From: a virus
IMG/VR virus record: IMGVR_UViG_3300020442_002207
Coordinates: 1-27,489 of that record
DNA length: 27,489 nt
Direction: 5' to 3' (one strand)
A model generated the notes under the pieces. That model was not told the DNA's origin. It did not search any database and saw nothing but the letters and a program-made list of their open reading frames with translations. Shown here one piece after another: positions 15,713 through 23,236 of the stretch (its first letter is position 1; every line of letters begins with the position of its first letter). The translations under genes and the position numbers were made by a program.

Positions 15713-16157
15713 TTTTTATAACTTTACCGCCCATAAGGTTTATATCAGTGTCAATAGCATTCTTAGCTGTACCGTCTTTTTTTAACGCTTGTGGTGCTTT
15801 TGGCAATCCGTTCTTACCTTTTTTAATTTTCCTATATGCTGCAGGAACACTTGAAACAGTAGCTATATTACCTGATGCAGTAGCACCTGCTGTCGCTGAT
15901 TCTAAAAAGCTGCCGTCCATTTTACCAAATGGCCTACGTTTTGGTTTAGATTTGTGTTGAGATCTTCTTTGTTGTTGTCTGCGTTGGCCGTATTTATCTA
16001 ATTCATTAGGTATTTTTTTGTTAAACATCCAATCTACAGCATCTCTACCAACTTGATCTGGATCCATTTTTTTTATATTTTTTCCAAGATTTATTGCTTT
16101 AATAACATCTTTAAATCCAAATTCTAATAAACTTTCGTCAATGTCTTCCAATTTCAT
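15708..16157 (-). CDS. Highly basic small protein, 149 aa
   Basis: Unknown. It begins MKLEDIDESLLEFGFKDVIK, a capsid-targeting-like leader. A very basic, glutamine-rich stretch follows (about 76-94, RRQQQRRSQHKSKPKRRP type), then FLESATAGATASG (104-116) and another basic tail. Basic low-complexity sequence fits a DNA-packing or internal head protein rather than an enzyme. It overlaps the 71-aa gene by 4 bp (ATGA-type junction). A virion role is inference. Confidence 0.65.
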   Translation of the reverse strand: MKLEDIDESLLEFGFKDVIKAINLGKNIKKMDPDQVGRDAVDWMFNKKIPNELDKYGQRRQQQRRSQHKSKPKRRPFGKMDGSFLESATAGATASGNIATVSSVPAAYRKIKKGKNGLPKAPQALKKDGTAKNAIDTDINLMGGKVIKR

Positions 16158-16369
16158 TTTTTCCGTCCTCTAAATTGTACAGGGCCAGTCATGTAAGGTT
16201 GACTAAACCAAAGTTTAAACCAATCTTGATCTCCTGGTTGCAAACCCATTTCTTTTTCTTTTTTCTTTAGTGCAGTTGCAGTTTTACTTGGATTTTCATC
16301 TATCTTGTACGCTGTATATCCTTGGAATTCTGCAATACCTGCTAGTTTTTTAAGCTCGTCTATATTCAT
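16154..16369 (-). CDS. Small protein, 71 aa, tightly overlapped
   Basis: Unknown. It begins MNIDELKKLAGIAEFQGY, which resembles the leaders of its neighbours, has a lysine-rich centre (KTATALKKKEKEMGL) and an aromatic end (DWFKLWFSQPYMTGPVQFRG). It overlaps the nucleotidyltransferase gene by 20 bp at its start and the basic 149-aa gene by 4 bp at its end. Such packing supports coupled translation. No domain is recognised. Confidence 0.6.
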   Translation of the reverse strand: MNIDELKKLAGIAEFQGYTAYKIDENPSKTATALKKKEKEMGLQPGDQDWFKLWFSQPYMTGPVQFRGRKK

Positions 16370-16940
16370 TTTTTTCGTTTACGCCTAACAGTCCTTGTAG
16401 CTTCTTAAACATGTTTTCTGCATAAGGTTGTGCAGCTTGTGTTATGCCAGCTTGGAATGCATCAAAATCGTTGTTAATTACAGATTGTCGTAATTTTGTA
16501 GCACTCATGCCTCGGGCTCCTGGATCGTCTGGATCTCTTTCTAATCTAACAAGGTCGATATTATCAAAATTATAATTATGCATAGAAGCTTCTACACCGT
16601 TATATTTTTTAATAACAGTACCCATTTTCGCCTCACCTTCAAGATATATTAAATTTCTATACCCCATTTTGTATAATCTGTCTGCAGCAATCAAAGCATT
16701 TTTTGCTAAACCCACAGCAATATTATTGAAACTTTTTTGCGCCCAATCTAATTTTTCTTCACCTGATAATGGGTCGGAGGGTAATTTGGCAGGTCTATCA
16801 CTTAAAAACAGGAAAGCATCTCCAGGTTGTTTGACTACTTCTTGTACTAAAAGCTCATGACCATTTGTTGCAGGATTTAATCTGCCGAATGCAAATGCAG
16901 CAGTCTTACCGTTTGCTTCAAATAGTTGTCTGAGTCTCAC
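16350..16940 (-). CDS. Cytidylyltransferase/NMNAT-like nucleotidyltransferase with processable leader
   Basis: A 196-aa nucleotidyltransferase of the HxGH superfamily, which couples a nucleotide to a phosphorylated substrate (cytidylyltransferase or nicotinamide-nucleotide adenylyltransferase type). AFAFGRLNPATNGHELLV (14-31) holds the T-x-G-H active-site motif. FLFLSDRP follows as the next strand, NLIYLEGEAKMG sits mid-protein, and GARGMSATKLRQSV (about 140-153) is the counterpart of the ISxTxxR nucleotide-binding motif. It begins MRLRQLFEANGKT: LFE/A at residues 6-9 fits the [IL]-x-E/A rule of T4 gp21 and would leave the enzyme start almost intact. T4 packages the Alt enzyme this way. The substrate is unknown, and packaging is a hypothesis. 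Confidence 0.8.
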   Translation of the reverse strand: MRLRQLFEANGKTAAFAFGRLNPATNGHELLVQEVVKQPGDAFLFLSDRPAKLPSDPLSGEEKLDWAQKSFNNIAVGLAKNALIAADRLYKMGYRNLIYLEGEAKMGTVIKKYNGVEASMHNYNFDNIDLVRLERDPDDPGARGMSATKLRQSVINNDFDAFQAGITQAAQPYAENMFKKLQGLLGVNEKNEYRRA

Positions 16941-17272
16941 TTATAATCGCCTTTTTCTATCTGCTTTATTTCGTCTTCTCTAACTTTATTAAGTAAACGT
17001 TGGCGATGATCTTCATGGAAGATGTCATCCGGCATGTTTGCAAGTTTGTATTTTTTACAGTAAGAATTTATCCCTCTAGTTATCATAGGTTGTAATAGAG
17101 GAGTAGGATCATAAGAGCTATTTTCTCTATAATAGTCTGCCATTTTAGCTACTGTTGGAAAATAATCTTTCCTGTAAAACATAGGATCGTTTTTCATAAA
17201 AACTATAGCATCCTCAACAAGGTCAAAATCAATACCTTTGTCAAATTTTAAGCCTAATTCATCTAATCGCAT
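16937..17272 (-). CDS. Hypothetical protein, 111 aa
   Basis: Unknown. All-helical look, with MRLDELGLKFDKGIDFDLV at the start, DAIVFMKNDPMFYRKDYFPT in the middle and a charged C-terminus (DEIKQIEKGDYK). The NDPMFYRKDYFPTVAKM part looks structured, the tail like a coiled coil. It overlaps the nucleotidyltransferase gene by 4 bp (ATGA-type junction) and lies 3 bp after the 113-aa gene. No enzymatic motif. A virion or chaperone role cannot be told apart from sequence. Confidence 0.65.
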   Translation of the reverse strand: MRLDELGLKFDKGIDFDLVEDAIVFMKNDPMFYRKDYFPTVAKMADYYRENSSYDPTPLLQPMITRGINSYCKKYKLANMPDDIFHEDHRQRLLNKVREDEIKQIEKGDYK

Positions 17273-17275
17273 ATA

Positions 17276-17617
17276 TCACCATTTTCTGCAAGACCAATAC
17301 CGTGCTTTTGTACGAGGTCCAGGATTGTCACAGTTGTGTCTTGCTCTAAAACTTTTTCTTCTTTTAGGGTTTGATTTTTTAATTTTCATGTTAGGATCAC
17401 CAAAATTTACTTTTTTAACATTTCCTGTGCTTGGATCTTTTACATACACTTTAAATTTTTTTACATCACCCTGCATTGGTTTACCTAACTGTACTTTCCT
17501 TCCTTGATATTCAGCTTCGTCTAAAATGTTATCGTTATTATACCAGAGTGTTCCGTAAACTTCATCAAATTCGTTTCCAGAATATATTTCTTCATTCAAC
17601 ACTTCTGCTAGTTTCAT
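17276..17617 (-). CDS. Small Cys-containing protein with capsid-targeting-like leader, 113 aa
   Basis: The protein begins MKLAEVLNEEIYSG and carries NILDEAEYQGR (30-40); LDE/A at 32-35 matches the gp21 cleavage rule. The second half is basic, with KVYVKDPSTGNVKKVNFGDP, then a KKSNPKRRKSFRARHNC run and a final RYWSCRKW. The paired cysteines in this basic end suggest metal binding or a disulfide. The KSFRARHNCDNPGPR segment looks strongly constrained. Exact function is unknown; a small head or tail-completion protein is one possibility. Confidence 0.65.
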   Translation of the reverse strand: MKLAEVLNEEIYSGNEFDEVYGTLWYNNDNILDEAEYQGRKVQLGKPMQGDVKKFKVYVKDPSTGNVKKVNFGDPNMKIKKSNPKRRKSFRARHNCDNPGPRTKARYWSCRKW

Positions 17618-17626
17618 AATTGTTTC

Positions 17627-18016
17627 CTAATGATTTAGCATAATTGATGTTACAGAGCCATCAGACCAATTTGTAATTGCTATCCTTACCCATACATAAT
17701 TACCTGTAAAATTTTTTACGAATGCACCATTCCGTGTAGTTTCATCTTCGATGACTGATTGATGAATTGTGCTTGCAATAGTGGACCAGTCTTCTTCTAA
17801 AGGAGTTGTCGCAAGTGTGCCTTGGACAACAATGCTTCCAAGGAAACCATTTAGATTATACTGAACTGTATGGATACCGTCTGATCGACTGTAATAGCCG
17901 TCACCTTTTAATTTATCAGATTGTAATGACATATTAGAACTGTCACCAATATGCGTAATTTGTGTTACTGTATCTGAATTCTGTAAAAAATTAAATATTT
18001 CACTGTTATTTGCCAT
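17627..18016 (-). CDS. Beta-rich protein, probable virion component, 129 aa
   Basis: Unknown family, but the alternation of strands (HTVQYNLNGFLGSIVVQGTL, then WSTIASTIHQSVIED, then NYVWVRIAITNWSDGSVTSI) is that of a jelly-roll or discoidin-like domain often found in phage decoration or fibre proteins. No cysteines, no membrane segment. Its ATG at 18016 lies only five bases beyond a GATAAATA box, so a transcript started there would have almost no leader. It is separated by 4 bp from the gene upstream. A structural role is inference from composition. Confidence 0.6.
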   Translation of the reverse strand: MANNSEIFNFLQNSDTVTQITHIGDSSNMSLQSDKLKGDGYYSRSDGIHTVQYNLNGFLGSIVVQGTLATTPLEEDWSTIASTIHQSVIEDETTRNGAFVKNFTGNYVWVRIAITNWSDGSVTSIMLNH

Positions 18017-18020
18017 ATAA

Positions 18021-18731
18021 TTATTTATCTAAATCTTTGCAATATACAAGCTCATCAGTTCGTCCCAGATTGTTTCCAGTTATTAATGTTACTAAAGTTA
18101 ATACAGATTTATCTCGTACATACATAAAGCATCCTTCTAGCCCGTAGCTTTTTTCCATATATTCTATGGTGCTGTCAGAAATTTTAATTTTGTCTCTATT
18201 GTTTTTACACCATTTAGCAAAGTTAGGATTGCCCTTGTTGCTATTAAATTTTACTTTCCATTTATATGCTGGAGGTTTATCAACAAGGATGATATGCCCG
18301 TTTTGTAATAATGTATCAACATATTTGGGATCCGGTTGATGAAATTCAAAAGCACAATCAACTCTAGTAGCCATCTCTAATAACCATGCTTTGTCGTTTG
18401 CATAAAACTTAGCAGTTGACGGCCAATCTATCCTAACTTTAAATTCTCGACTACAAAATTTTTCACTTAGGCATTTATAAATTGTTTGTGCATCTCTAAA
18501 ATGACGATATTGAATCTTGCCTTGACTTATTTCCTCTCTTATGTGATGTGGAATATCTGAAGATAATTTTTGCTTATCTTCAAAATAAGGTCGTAGACCA
18601 TCAAGTATTCTTCTAGCCCAGCTAGCACTTGATTGGCATCCGCGAAAAATAGTAAGTAGAGGATTTTGACATTTTAAAGCATAAAGATATTCATTATAAT
18701 ATAACTTAGTTGTTTCAATGTGCCGCAACAT
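18021..18731 (-). CDS. Hypothetical protein, 236 aa, translationally coupled to clpA
   Basis: Unknown. The N-terminus MLRHIETTKLYYNEYLYALK is helical and aromatic. The C-terminal half contains FAKWCKNNRDKIKISDSTIE and YGLEGCFMYVRDKSVLTLV. The frame is open to 18794, but ATG 18731 is preferred. It is preceded by GAGGAGGAG, a strong ribosome site made by the three glutamate codons near the end of clpA, and it overlaps clpA by only 17 bp. Tight coupling to clpA makes a substrate adaptor or regulator of ClpA conceivable; sequence alone does not show it. Confidence 0.65.
   Translation of the reverse strand: MLRHIETTKLYYNEYLYALKCQNPLLTIFRGCQSSASWARRILDGLRPYFEDKQKLSSDIPHHIREEISQGKIQYRHFRDAQTIYKCLSEKFCSREFKVRIDWPSTAKFYANDKAWLLEMATRVDCAFEFHQPDPKYVDTLLQNGHIILVDKPPAYKWKVKFNSNKGNPNFAKWCKNNRDKIKISDSTIEYMEKSYGLEGCFMYVRDKSVLTLVTLITGNNLGRTDELVYCKDLDK
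18022..18029 (-). promoter_or_regulatory. Possible late promoter giving a near-leaderless mRNA
   Basis: Minus strand GATAAATA also codes the end of the upstream gene (Asp-Lys-stop). By T4 late spacing RNA would begin at the A of the ATG at 18016. The match may be accidental, because the same bases are under coding constraint. Confidence 0.25.
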
Positions 18732-20952
18732 GCTCCTCCTCGATTGAGATGTCAAATTCATTATTATTAATAACAATCTTGCATTTCCCACCATTCTTTA
18801 AGCTGCCGAATAACATTGCTTTACTAAGCGGCTTTTTAATTTCTCGATCAATAATTCGTTGTAACGGCCTTGCACCCATTTTGCTGTCATAGCCTTTTTC
18901 TACTAGCATGTCAAGTGCTTCGTCGTCGATTGAAATTGTAATATTTTTATGCTGTACTTGTTGTCTAAGCGCATATAAAAATTTTCCTACAATTTTCATC
19001 ATTGTTTCTTTGCTCAGTTTACCAAATGTAACAACACCGTCGAGCCTATTTCTAAATTCCGGAGCAAAAAAGTTTTTAAGTTCTGTATCGGAATAGTCTT
19101 GATCAAATTCATTACCAAAACCTATAGTGTTTTTCTCTGCTTCCTCTGCGCCTAGATTAGTTGTAAGGATTAGAATGCAATTTCTTGCATCCGCTTCTTT
19201 ACCATGCGACCCTGTAATACGTCCATTGTCCATAATCTGTAATAAAATCTGCGAAACATCTGGATGCGCTTTTTCAATTTCATCCAATAACAAAACGCAA
19301 TTAGGGTGTTCTTCTAGTTTTGTGATAAGTAACCCATTACTTTCTTCGTATCCTACATAACCAGGAGGTGAACCAATTAATTTAGCTACACTGTGTTTTT
19401 CTTGATATTCACTCATATCAAATCTTACAAGTTTTACTCCTAAATGATTAGCAAGTTGCTTTGCTGTTTCTGTTTTACCAGTTCCAGTTGGCCCCATAAA
19501 TACAAAACTGCCAATTGGTTTTGTTTCTTCTTTAAGCCCAGCTTGTGCAATAAGAATTTTATCTACTAGGTCATTGATTGCTTTATCTTGGCCGTAAACA
19601 CTATCTTTAATATTTTTTTCTAGATTTGCTAAATTTTCTGTTTCTCTTTCTGCTACTTGTTCTGCAGGCAAATTAATTATTTTTGCCAGCTCAAACTGGA
19701 TAGATTTATCATCAATAGTTCTAGCAGCATCATCTGGCAGCAAATTAAATCTACTACAAGCAACATCGATTAGATCAATCGCTTTGTCGGGTAATTTTTT
19801 ATCAGATTGATATTTCACACTTAGTTTTATTGCTGCTGCTATTGCACTGTCAGTGATTTCAGTTTTATGAAACTCTTCATAGTATTTTTTAATACCGTTC
19901 AAAATGTCAACAGTAAGCTCGGGTGAAGGTTCGTCAACTGTAACACGCTGGAATCTCCGCATTAATGCACGATCTTTTTCAAAATACTTCCTATATTCTT
20001 CCCATGTTGTACTTGCAACAACTTTAATGTTACCTTTGCTTAATGCAGGTTTAAGCATATTGGCTAAATCGTTAGAGTCTTTGCCTCCGCCTGCACCGGC
20101 TCCGTTTATCATATGCGCTTCGTCAATAAAGAGGATTGTTTTTCCTTTGTTTTTTAACCCCTGCAAGATTAATTTTAATCTTTCTTCAAAATCACCTCGA
20201 TATTTTGTACCTGCAAGCAAACCACTAATATCTAAATTATATACTGAATATTCATTCAAAAATTCAGGAACCTCCTTATGAACAATTTTATAGGCCAATC
20301 CTTCTATAATTGCAGTTTTTCCTACTCCAGGATCTCCTACTAGAATAATATTGTTTTTTTGTCTACGTCCTAATGATAATGCAACAGATTCTATAATATC
20401 TTCTCTACCAATTACTGGATCGATTTTATTTTTTTCTGCTTCTTTATTTAGATTTACAGTAAATGCTTTCAATGCACGTTGCGCTTGACTGTTAGACTCT
20501 TCCTCTTCTAACTCAGGTTCTAATTCATTGTGTAAATATTCTGTTAAATTTTCTTTTATAACGCCGCCCTTTTCTAAATAAAAAGCAGCCATAGATTTTT
20601 TTTCAGCAAGGATGCTTTGTATAATATCTGTAAGATCAATACTAGGACGGCCGGCAAATAAACACTGGGTAAAAGCACGGTTGAGGACACGTTCTACAGA
20701 TTGCGTTTTTCTTGGTTTATGATTTTGATCTTCAGTTTTGATATCTTCACAATTATTTTGTAAATAATGCTCTAAATTTGCTTTGATAAAATCAACGTCC
20801 GCACCAAATCCTTTTAGGATATTATAAAGATTTTCACTACACATAGCAGCAAATAATAAATGCTCTAATGTAACATATTCATGATTTAGATTCTTAGCAT
20901 CCTTGATTGTTTTTTCAAAAACAAGCTTTAATTCTTCGCTAGGTTCTACCAT
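18715..20952 (-). CDS. clpA: ClpA-like AAA+ unfoldase
   Basis: A full-length Hsp100 unfoldase (745 aa; E. coli ClpA is 758). It has an N-domain (about 1-145, ELKLVFEKTIKDAKNLNHEY start). AAA1 has Walker A GDPGVGKTAI (206-215) and Walker B ILFIDEAH (273-280). AAA2 has Walker A GPTGTGKT (487-494), a GYVGYE pore loop (531-536), Walker B LLLDEIEK (554-561) and RNRLD (634-638). The loop that docks ClpP is kept as NTIGFGNEF (IGF at 610-612; ClpA uses IGL). It should therefore engage a ClpP, presumably the host's, since no clpP or clpS is seen here. A sigma70-like promoter precedes it, and dnaJ lies upstream. The role may be host takeover or virion protein turnover (inference). Confidence 0.95.
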   Translation of the reverse strand: MVEPSEELKLVFEKTIKDAKNLNHEYVTLEHLLFAAMCSENLYNILKGFGADVDFIKANLEHYLQNNCEDIKTEDQNHKPRKTQSVERVLNRAFTQCLFAGRPSIDLTDIIQSILAEKKSMAAFYLEKGGVIKENLTEYLHNELEPELEEEESNSQAQRALKAFTVNLNKEAEKNKIDPVIGREDIIESVALSLGRRQKNNIILVGDPGVGKTAIIEGLAYKIVHKEVPEFLNEYSVYNLDISGLLAGTKYRGDFEERLKLILQGLKNKGKTILFIDEAHMINGAGAGGGKDSNDLANMLKPALSKGNIKVVASTTWEEYRKYFEKDRALMRRFQRVTVDEPSPELTVDILNGIKKYYEEFHKTEITDSAIAAAIKLSVKYQSDKKLPDKAIDLIDVACSRFNLLPDDAARTIDDKSIQFELAKIINLPAEQVAERETENLANLEKNIKDSVYGQDKAINDLVDKILIAQAGLKEETKPIGSFVFMGPTGTGKTETAKQLANHLGVKLVRFDMSEYQEKHSVAKLIGSPPGYVGYEESNGLLITKLEEHPNCVLLLDEIEKAHPDVSQILLQIMDNGRITGSHGKEADARNCILILTTNLGAEEAEKNTIGFGNEFDQDYSDTELKNFFAPEFRNRLDGVVTFGKLSKETMMKIVGKFLYALRQQVQHKNITISIDDEALDMLVEKGYDSKMGARPLQRIIDREIKKPLSKAMLFGSLKNGGKCKIVINNNEFDISIEEEHVAAH

Positions 20953-20983
20953 ATTTTTTGCCTTTTAAAAAGAGATAATAATT

Positions 20984-21012
20984 ATATTACTTGAAAATAT
21001 TCATTTTGTCAA
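20984..21012 (-). promoter_or_regulatory. Sigma70-like promoter for clpA
   Basis: Minus strand TTGACA (21012-21007) contains the dnaJ stop codon. A 17-bp spacer leads to TAATAT (20989-20984), and TATAAT occurs 3 bp further on with a 20-bp spacer. A plausible host-type promoter that would let clpA be expressed apart from dnaJ. Confidence 0.55.
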
Positions 21013-21860
21013 ATATTTTTTGCTCTAAACTGCTTAATTTTTTCTATTGTATGCTTATCGTATTTAGGAATTTTGCATTTGACCTCAACAAAAAAATTGC
21101 CACGTTTATTTGTGCTTATATCAGGTATCCCATGACCTGCAACGCTGAATACAGTATTAGGTGTTGTTCCAGGAGGTATTGTTAACGAAATGTTTTTGTT
21201 ATCTGGGGTTTTTAAATCGTGCTTTGTACCGACTATCAAATCAAAGACATCTACAGTTGATTGTGTGTATACGTCATTGTGCTCACGCCTAAACTTAGGA
21301 TTTGGACGGATACGGACCTGCATAATTAGATCACCACGTGGTAAGCTTTGGATACTGTGATCGCCATAACCTTGGAATTTTATATTATCTCCATGCCTGA
21401 TTCCTGGAGGTATTTTAATTTCCAAAAATTCAATCTTGCCATTTGGTAGTTTATAAGATATTGTATCTGACTTGCCGGTAAATACATCTACAAATTCAAT
21501 TTCGTATCCAATTTTTATGTCTTTATTTTTTGGCATTCTTTGGTTAGCAAAACCTTGTCCAAAATGAGCACCAAAACCAAAATGCCGTAATATATCATCA
21601 AAATCTGCTCCAGAGCCTGATGTAAAATGGAAACCGCCTGAGTTCATTTGTGCTTGTTGAGGATCAGTAGTTCCAAATTTATCATACATCTGCTTTTGCT
21701 GTGGATCAGATAGAGCTTGATATGCTTCGTTTATTTGTTTAAACTTTTCAGGATTGCCACCCTTGTCAGGATGGTTTTTCATTGCTTGTCTTTTATAAGC
21801 GGTTTTAAGTTCGTCTGCCGAGGCTGACCGCTTAACCCCGAGTATATCGTAGTAGTCCAT
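21009..21860 (-). CDS. dnaJ: DnaJ/CbpA-type co-chaperone without zinc finger
   Basis: Hsp40 co-chaperone of 283 aa. The J domain (1-70) starts MDYYDILGVKRSASADELKT and contains HPD at residues 30-32, the residues that stimulate DnaK ATPase. A Gly/Phe-rich region (about 75-110, SGGFHFTSGSGADFDD) follows, then the two substrate-binding beta domains (KIPPGIRHGDNIKFQGYGDH and SLTIPPGTTPNTVFSVAGHG). The CxxCxGxG zinc repeats of true DnaJ are absent, so CbpA is the closer model. It probably works with the host DnaK. It sits 12 bp after the nuclease gene and just before clpA, forming a chaperone/unfoldase pair. Confidence 0.92.
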   Translation of the reverse strand: MDYYDILGVKRSASADELKTAYKRQAMKNHPDKGGNPEKFKQINEAYQALSDPQQKQMYDKFGTTDPQQAQMNSGGFHFTSGSGADFDDILRHFGFGAHFGQGFANQRMPKNKDIKIGYEIEFVDVFTGKSDTISYKLPNGKIEFLEIKIPPGIRHGDNIKFQGYGDHSIQSLPRGDLIMQVRIRPNPKFRREHNDVYTQSTVDVFDLIVGTKHDLKTPDNKNISLTIPPGTTPNTVFSVAGHGIPDISTNKRGNFFVEVKCKIPKYDKHTIEKIKQFRAKNI

Positions 21861-21872
21861 AATACTACTTAG

Positions 21873-22307
21873 TTATATTTTTACTATGCCTTTGCTAATT
21901 AGAAGCTCGCGGTTACGTAGATGTGCTTCCTGTATTACTGTTTTGCTTTGCCCATTGTATGCTACTCCGTACCCTTCTTTTATCATTGTTTCTACAAGCA
22001 TCTTATCATCCTCAATAACAAAGTCGCCAAGAATCCTGCCAAATTTACCTCGCATGTCATCTCCGTCCTTGTCCACTTTTGTTTTTAATATTTGTTTAGA
22101 CCCTATAGGTAATTTATTTTTTACAAAATCCTTTGCTGCAAATCCAAACAACTTTTCAGTTGCATCACGTGTACGGCTTTCTGGCGTATCGATTCCGTGC
22201 ATTCTTATACGCTGATCCCGTAACCAAACACCAAAACCTAGATCTATATCAACATCAACCGTATCACCGTCAACTACATAACGGATTTTTGTGTAATATT
22301 CATACAT
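21873..22307 (-). CDS. Thermonuclease (SNase)-like nuclease
   Basis: A 144-aa staphylococcal-nuclease-fold protein that would cleave DNA or RNA using calcium. VVDGDTVDVDIDLGF holds the first acidic cluster. RIRMHGIDTPESR carries the R, D and E that correspond to Arg35, Asp40 and Glu43, and KFGRILGDF carries the arginine corresponding to Arg87. All key residues appear present. No signal peptide, so it acts inside the cell or in the virion. The reading frame is open to 22415, but ATG 22307 makes a TAATG overlap with the upstream gene and starts exactly at the conserved strand. A role in host DNA degradation is an inference. Confidence 0.88.
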   Translation of the reverse strand: MYEYYTKIRYVVDGDTVDVDIDLGFGVWLRDQRIRMHGIDTPESRTRDATEKLFGFAAKDFVKNKLPIGSKQILKTKVDKDGDDMRGKFGRILGDFVIEDDKMLVETMIKEGYGVAYNGQSKTVIQEAHLRNRELLISKGIVKI

Positions 22308-22705
22308 TATCTTTTGCTTCCTGTGTATAAACCAAACCAAGCAGCACCTGCGCCTACTACTATGCTTATTAGCCCAGATTGTTCTAAAGTAGGATTTGCT
22401 AAGTCCATATACCATAGCACACTCTTATGCAATAATATAATATAGGTTAAGATAAAGATACGGGGAAAAATTCTCCAGCTATCTACAGCATGAGCTAAGT
22501 GTATCCATTTTGCATAAGGATTTATTCCTAAATCCTTGGCACTTGCATCTACCTCTAAATCTAATTTTACTCTTTTAGTTGCTCTTCCGTCCGTAGCAGG
22601 AACAGCAACTTGTTCGTCATATTTGTATTTGTCAAATCCAGTTTCAGTTGTGTTTTCAACTATATCAGTTTTTTCAGTCGCTGAGAGGGTTTTGGCCCGT
22701 GGCAT
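22307..22705 (-). CDS. Two-helix membrane protein, holin candidate
   Basis: 132 aa. A charged soluble N-terminal half of about 75 residues is followed by two hydrophobic segments, FPRIFILTYIILLHKSVLWY and GLISIVVGAGAAWFGLYTG, with a short polar turn between, ending SKR. Size, topology and position near lysis genes fit a class II-like holin, but many phage membrane proteins look the same. It overlaps the MscS-like gene by 32 bp at its start and the nuclease gene by the TAATG junction at its end. Confidence 0.55.
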   Translation of the reverse strand: MPRAKTLSATEKTDIVENTTETGFDKYKYDEQVAVPATDGRATKRVKLDLEVDASAKDLGINPYAKWIHLAHAVDSWRIFPRIFILTYIILLHKSVLWYMDLANPTLEQSGLISIVVGAGAAWFGLYTGSKR

Positions 22706-23153
22706 CTTTTGGTACCTCCAATGGTTTTTTGTAAGTTGTTTGAGCCTTTGCTATAAGCTCCATTATTTGTTGACCTTTTTCGATGTCTGTATCGAGATGT
22801 AGGTCTCTATGTACAATTTTTTCTAGTTTGTGAAATTCTAATTTTTCGTTTGGAACGTATTGCCAAGTATAACCTTTTTCAGTATATCTGCCAAATACAG
22901 TTTCCTTCATACCAATCTTAATAACCATAGCTTCGTGTCCGTCAAGGATAACTTGATCGCCTTCACGAAAGGTACCAGCATATTTGAAGGACATTCCAGC
23001 CACTAGATTTTGTGCAAACTCCTTAAACCAAAATACCGCTGCTATGCTTATAAGTATTGCTATCCAGGGTACAATCAAATCAGTCAAATGCATACCTAGC
23101 ATTTGGAAACTTTCTGCTTGTCCCATACCCTCTACTCTTGATGCTAAATCCAT
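22674..23153 (-). CDS. Miniature MscS-like mechanosensitive channel domain protein
   Basis: A 159-aa protein with one transmembrane helix (about 22-45, LTDLIVPWIAILISIAAVFW) running into KEFAQNLVAGMSF, which resembles the pore helix of MscS, followed by the beta-domain signature FREGDQVILDGHEAMVIKIG and QYVPNEKLEFHKLEKIV (MscS: FRAGEYVDLGGVAGTVLSV and VIPNGKIIAGNIINF). MscS has three helices and 286 aa, so this is a minimal version that could form rings or mix with host channels. Possible uses are osmotic control during lysis, holin-like pore formation, or exclusion of other phages; none is shown. It is the first gene after a GCTAAATA promoter with a GC-rich hairpin leader. Confidence 0.72.
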   Translation of the reverse strand: MDLASRVEGMGQAESFQMLGMHLTDLIVPWIAILISIAAVFWFKEFAQNLVAGMSFKYAGTFREGDQVILDGHEAMVIKIGMKETVFGRYTEKGYTWQYVPNEKLEFHKLEKIVHRDLHLDTDIEKGQQIMELIAKAQTTYKKPLEVPKDATGQNPLSD

Positions 23154-23170
23154 ACGTTGCCCCCATTACT

Positions 23171-23182
23171 CGCCCTCGGGCG
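23171..23182 (-). promoter_or_regulatory. RNA hairpin at 5' end of MscS-like mRNA
   Basis: The minus strand folds as CGCC-CGAG-GGCG (perfect 4-bp GC stem with a tetraloop). Predicted transcription starts at 23184, so the stem begins at about +3. A similar layout precedes both plus-strand genes. Confidence 0.55.
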
Positions 23183-23189
23183 TACATAG

Positions 23190-23197
23190 TATTTAGC
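23190..23197 (-). promoter_or_regulatory. Late-type promoter candidate (GCTAAATA) for MscS-like gene
   Basis: Two mismatches from TATAAATA, keeping TAAATA. T4 geometry would start RNA at 23184, next to the hairpin. Position in the divergent intergenic region, ahead of the first minus-strand gene of this block, supports it. Confidence 0.4.
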
Positions 23198-23236
23198 GAT
23201 ACAAGTGTTACATAACTCTGATATCTTATGTAACAT

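Noticed and set aside
19904-20281. 125-codon plus-strand frame within clpA
   Set aside because: Antisense to the first AAA domain of clpA, whose motifs are intact; composition is that of a shadow frame.
22308-22415. N-terminal extension of the thermonuclease-like gene
   Set aside because: The extension lies out of frame over the membrane gene's second helix region and has no family similarity; ATG 22307 begins at the conserved strand.
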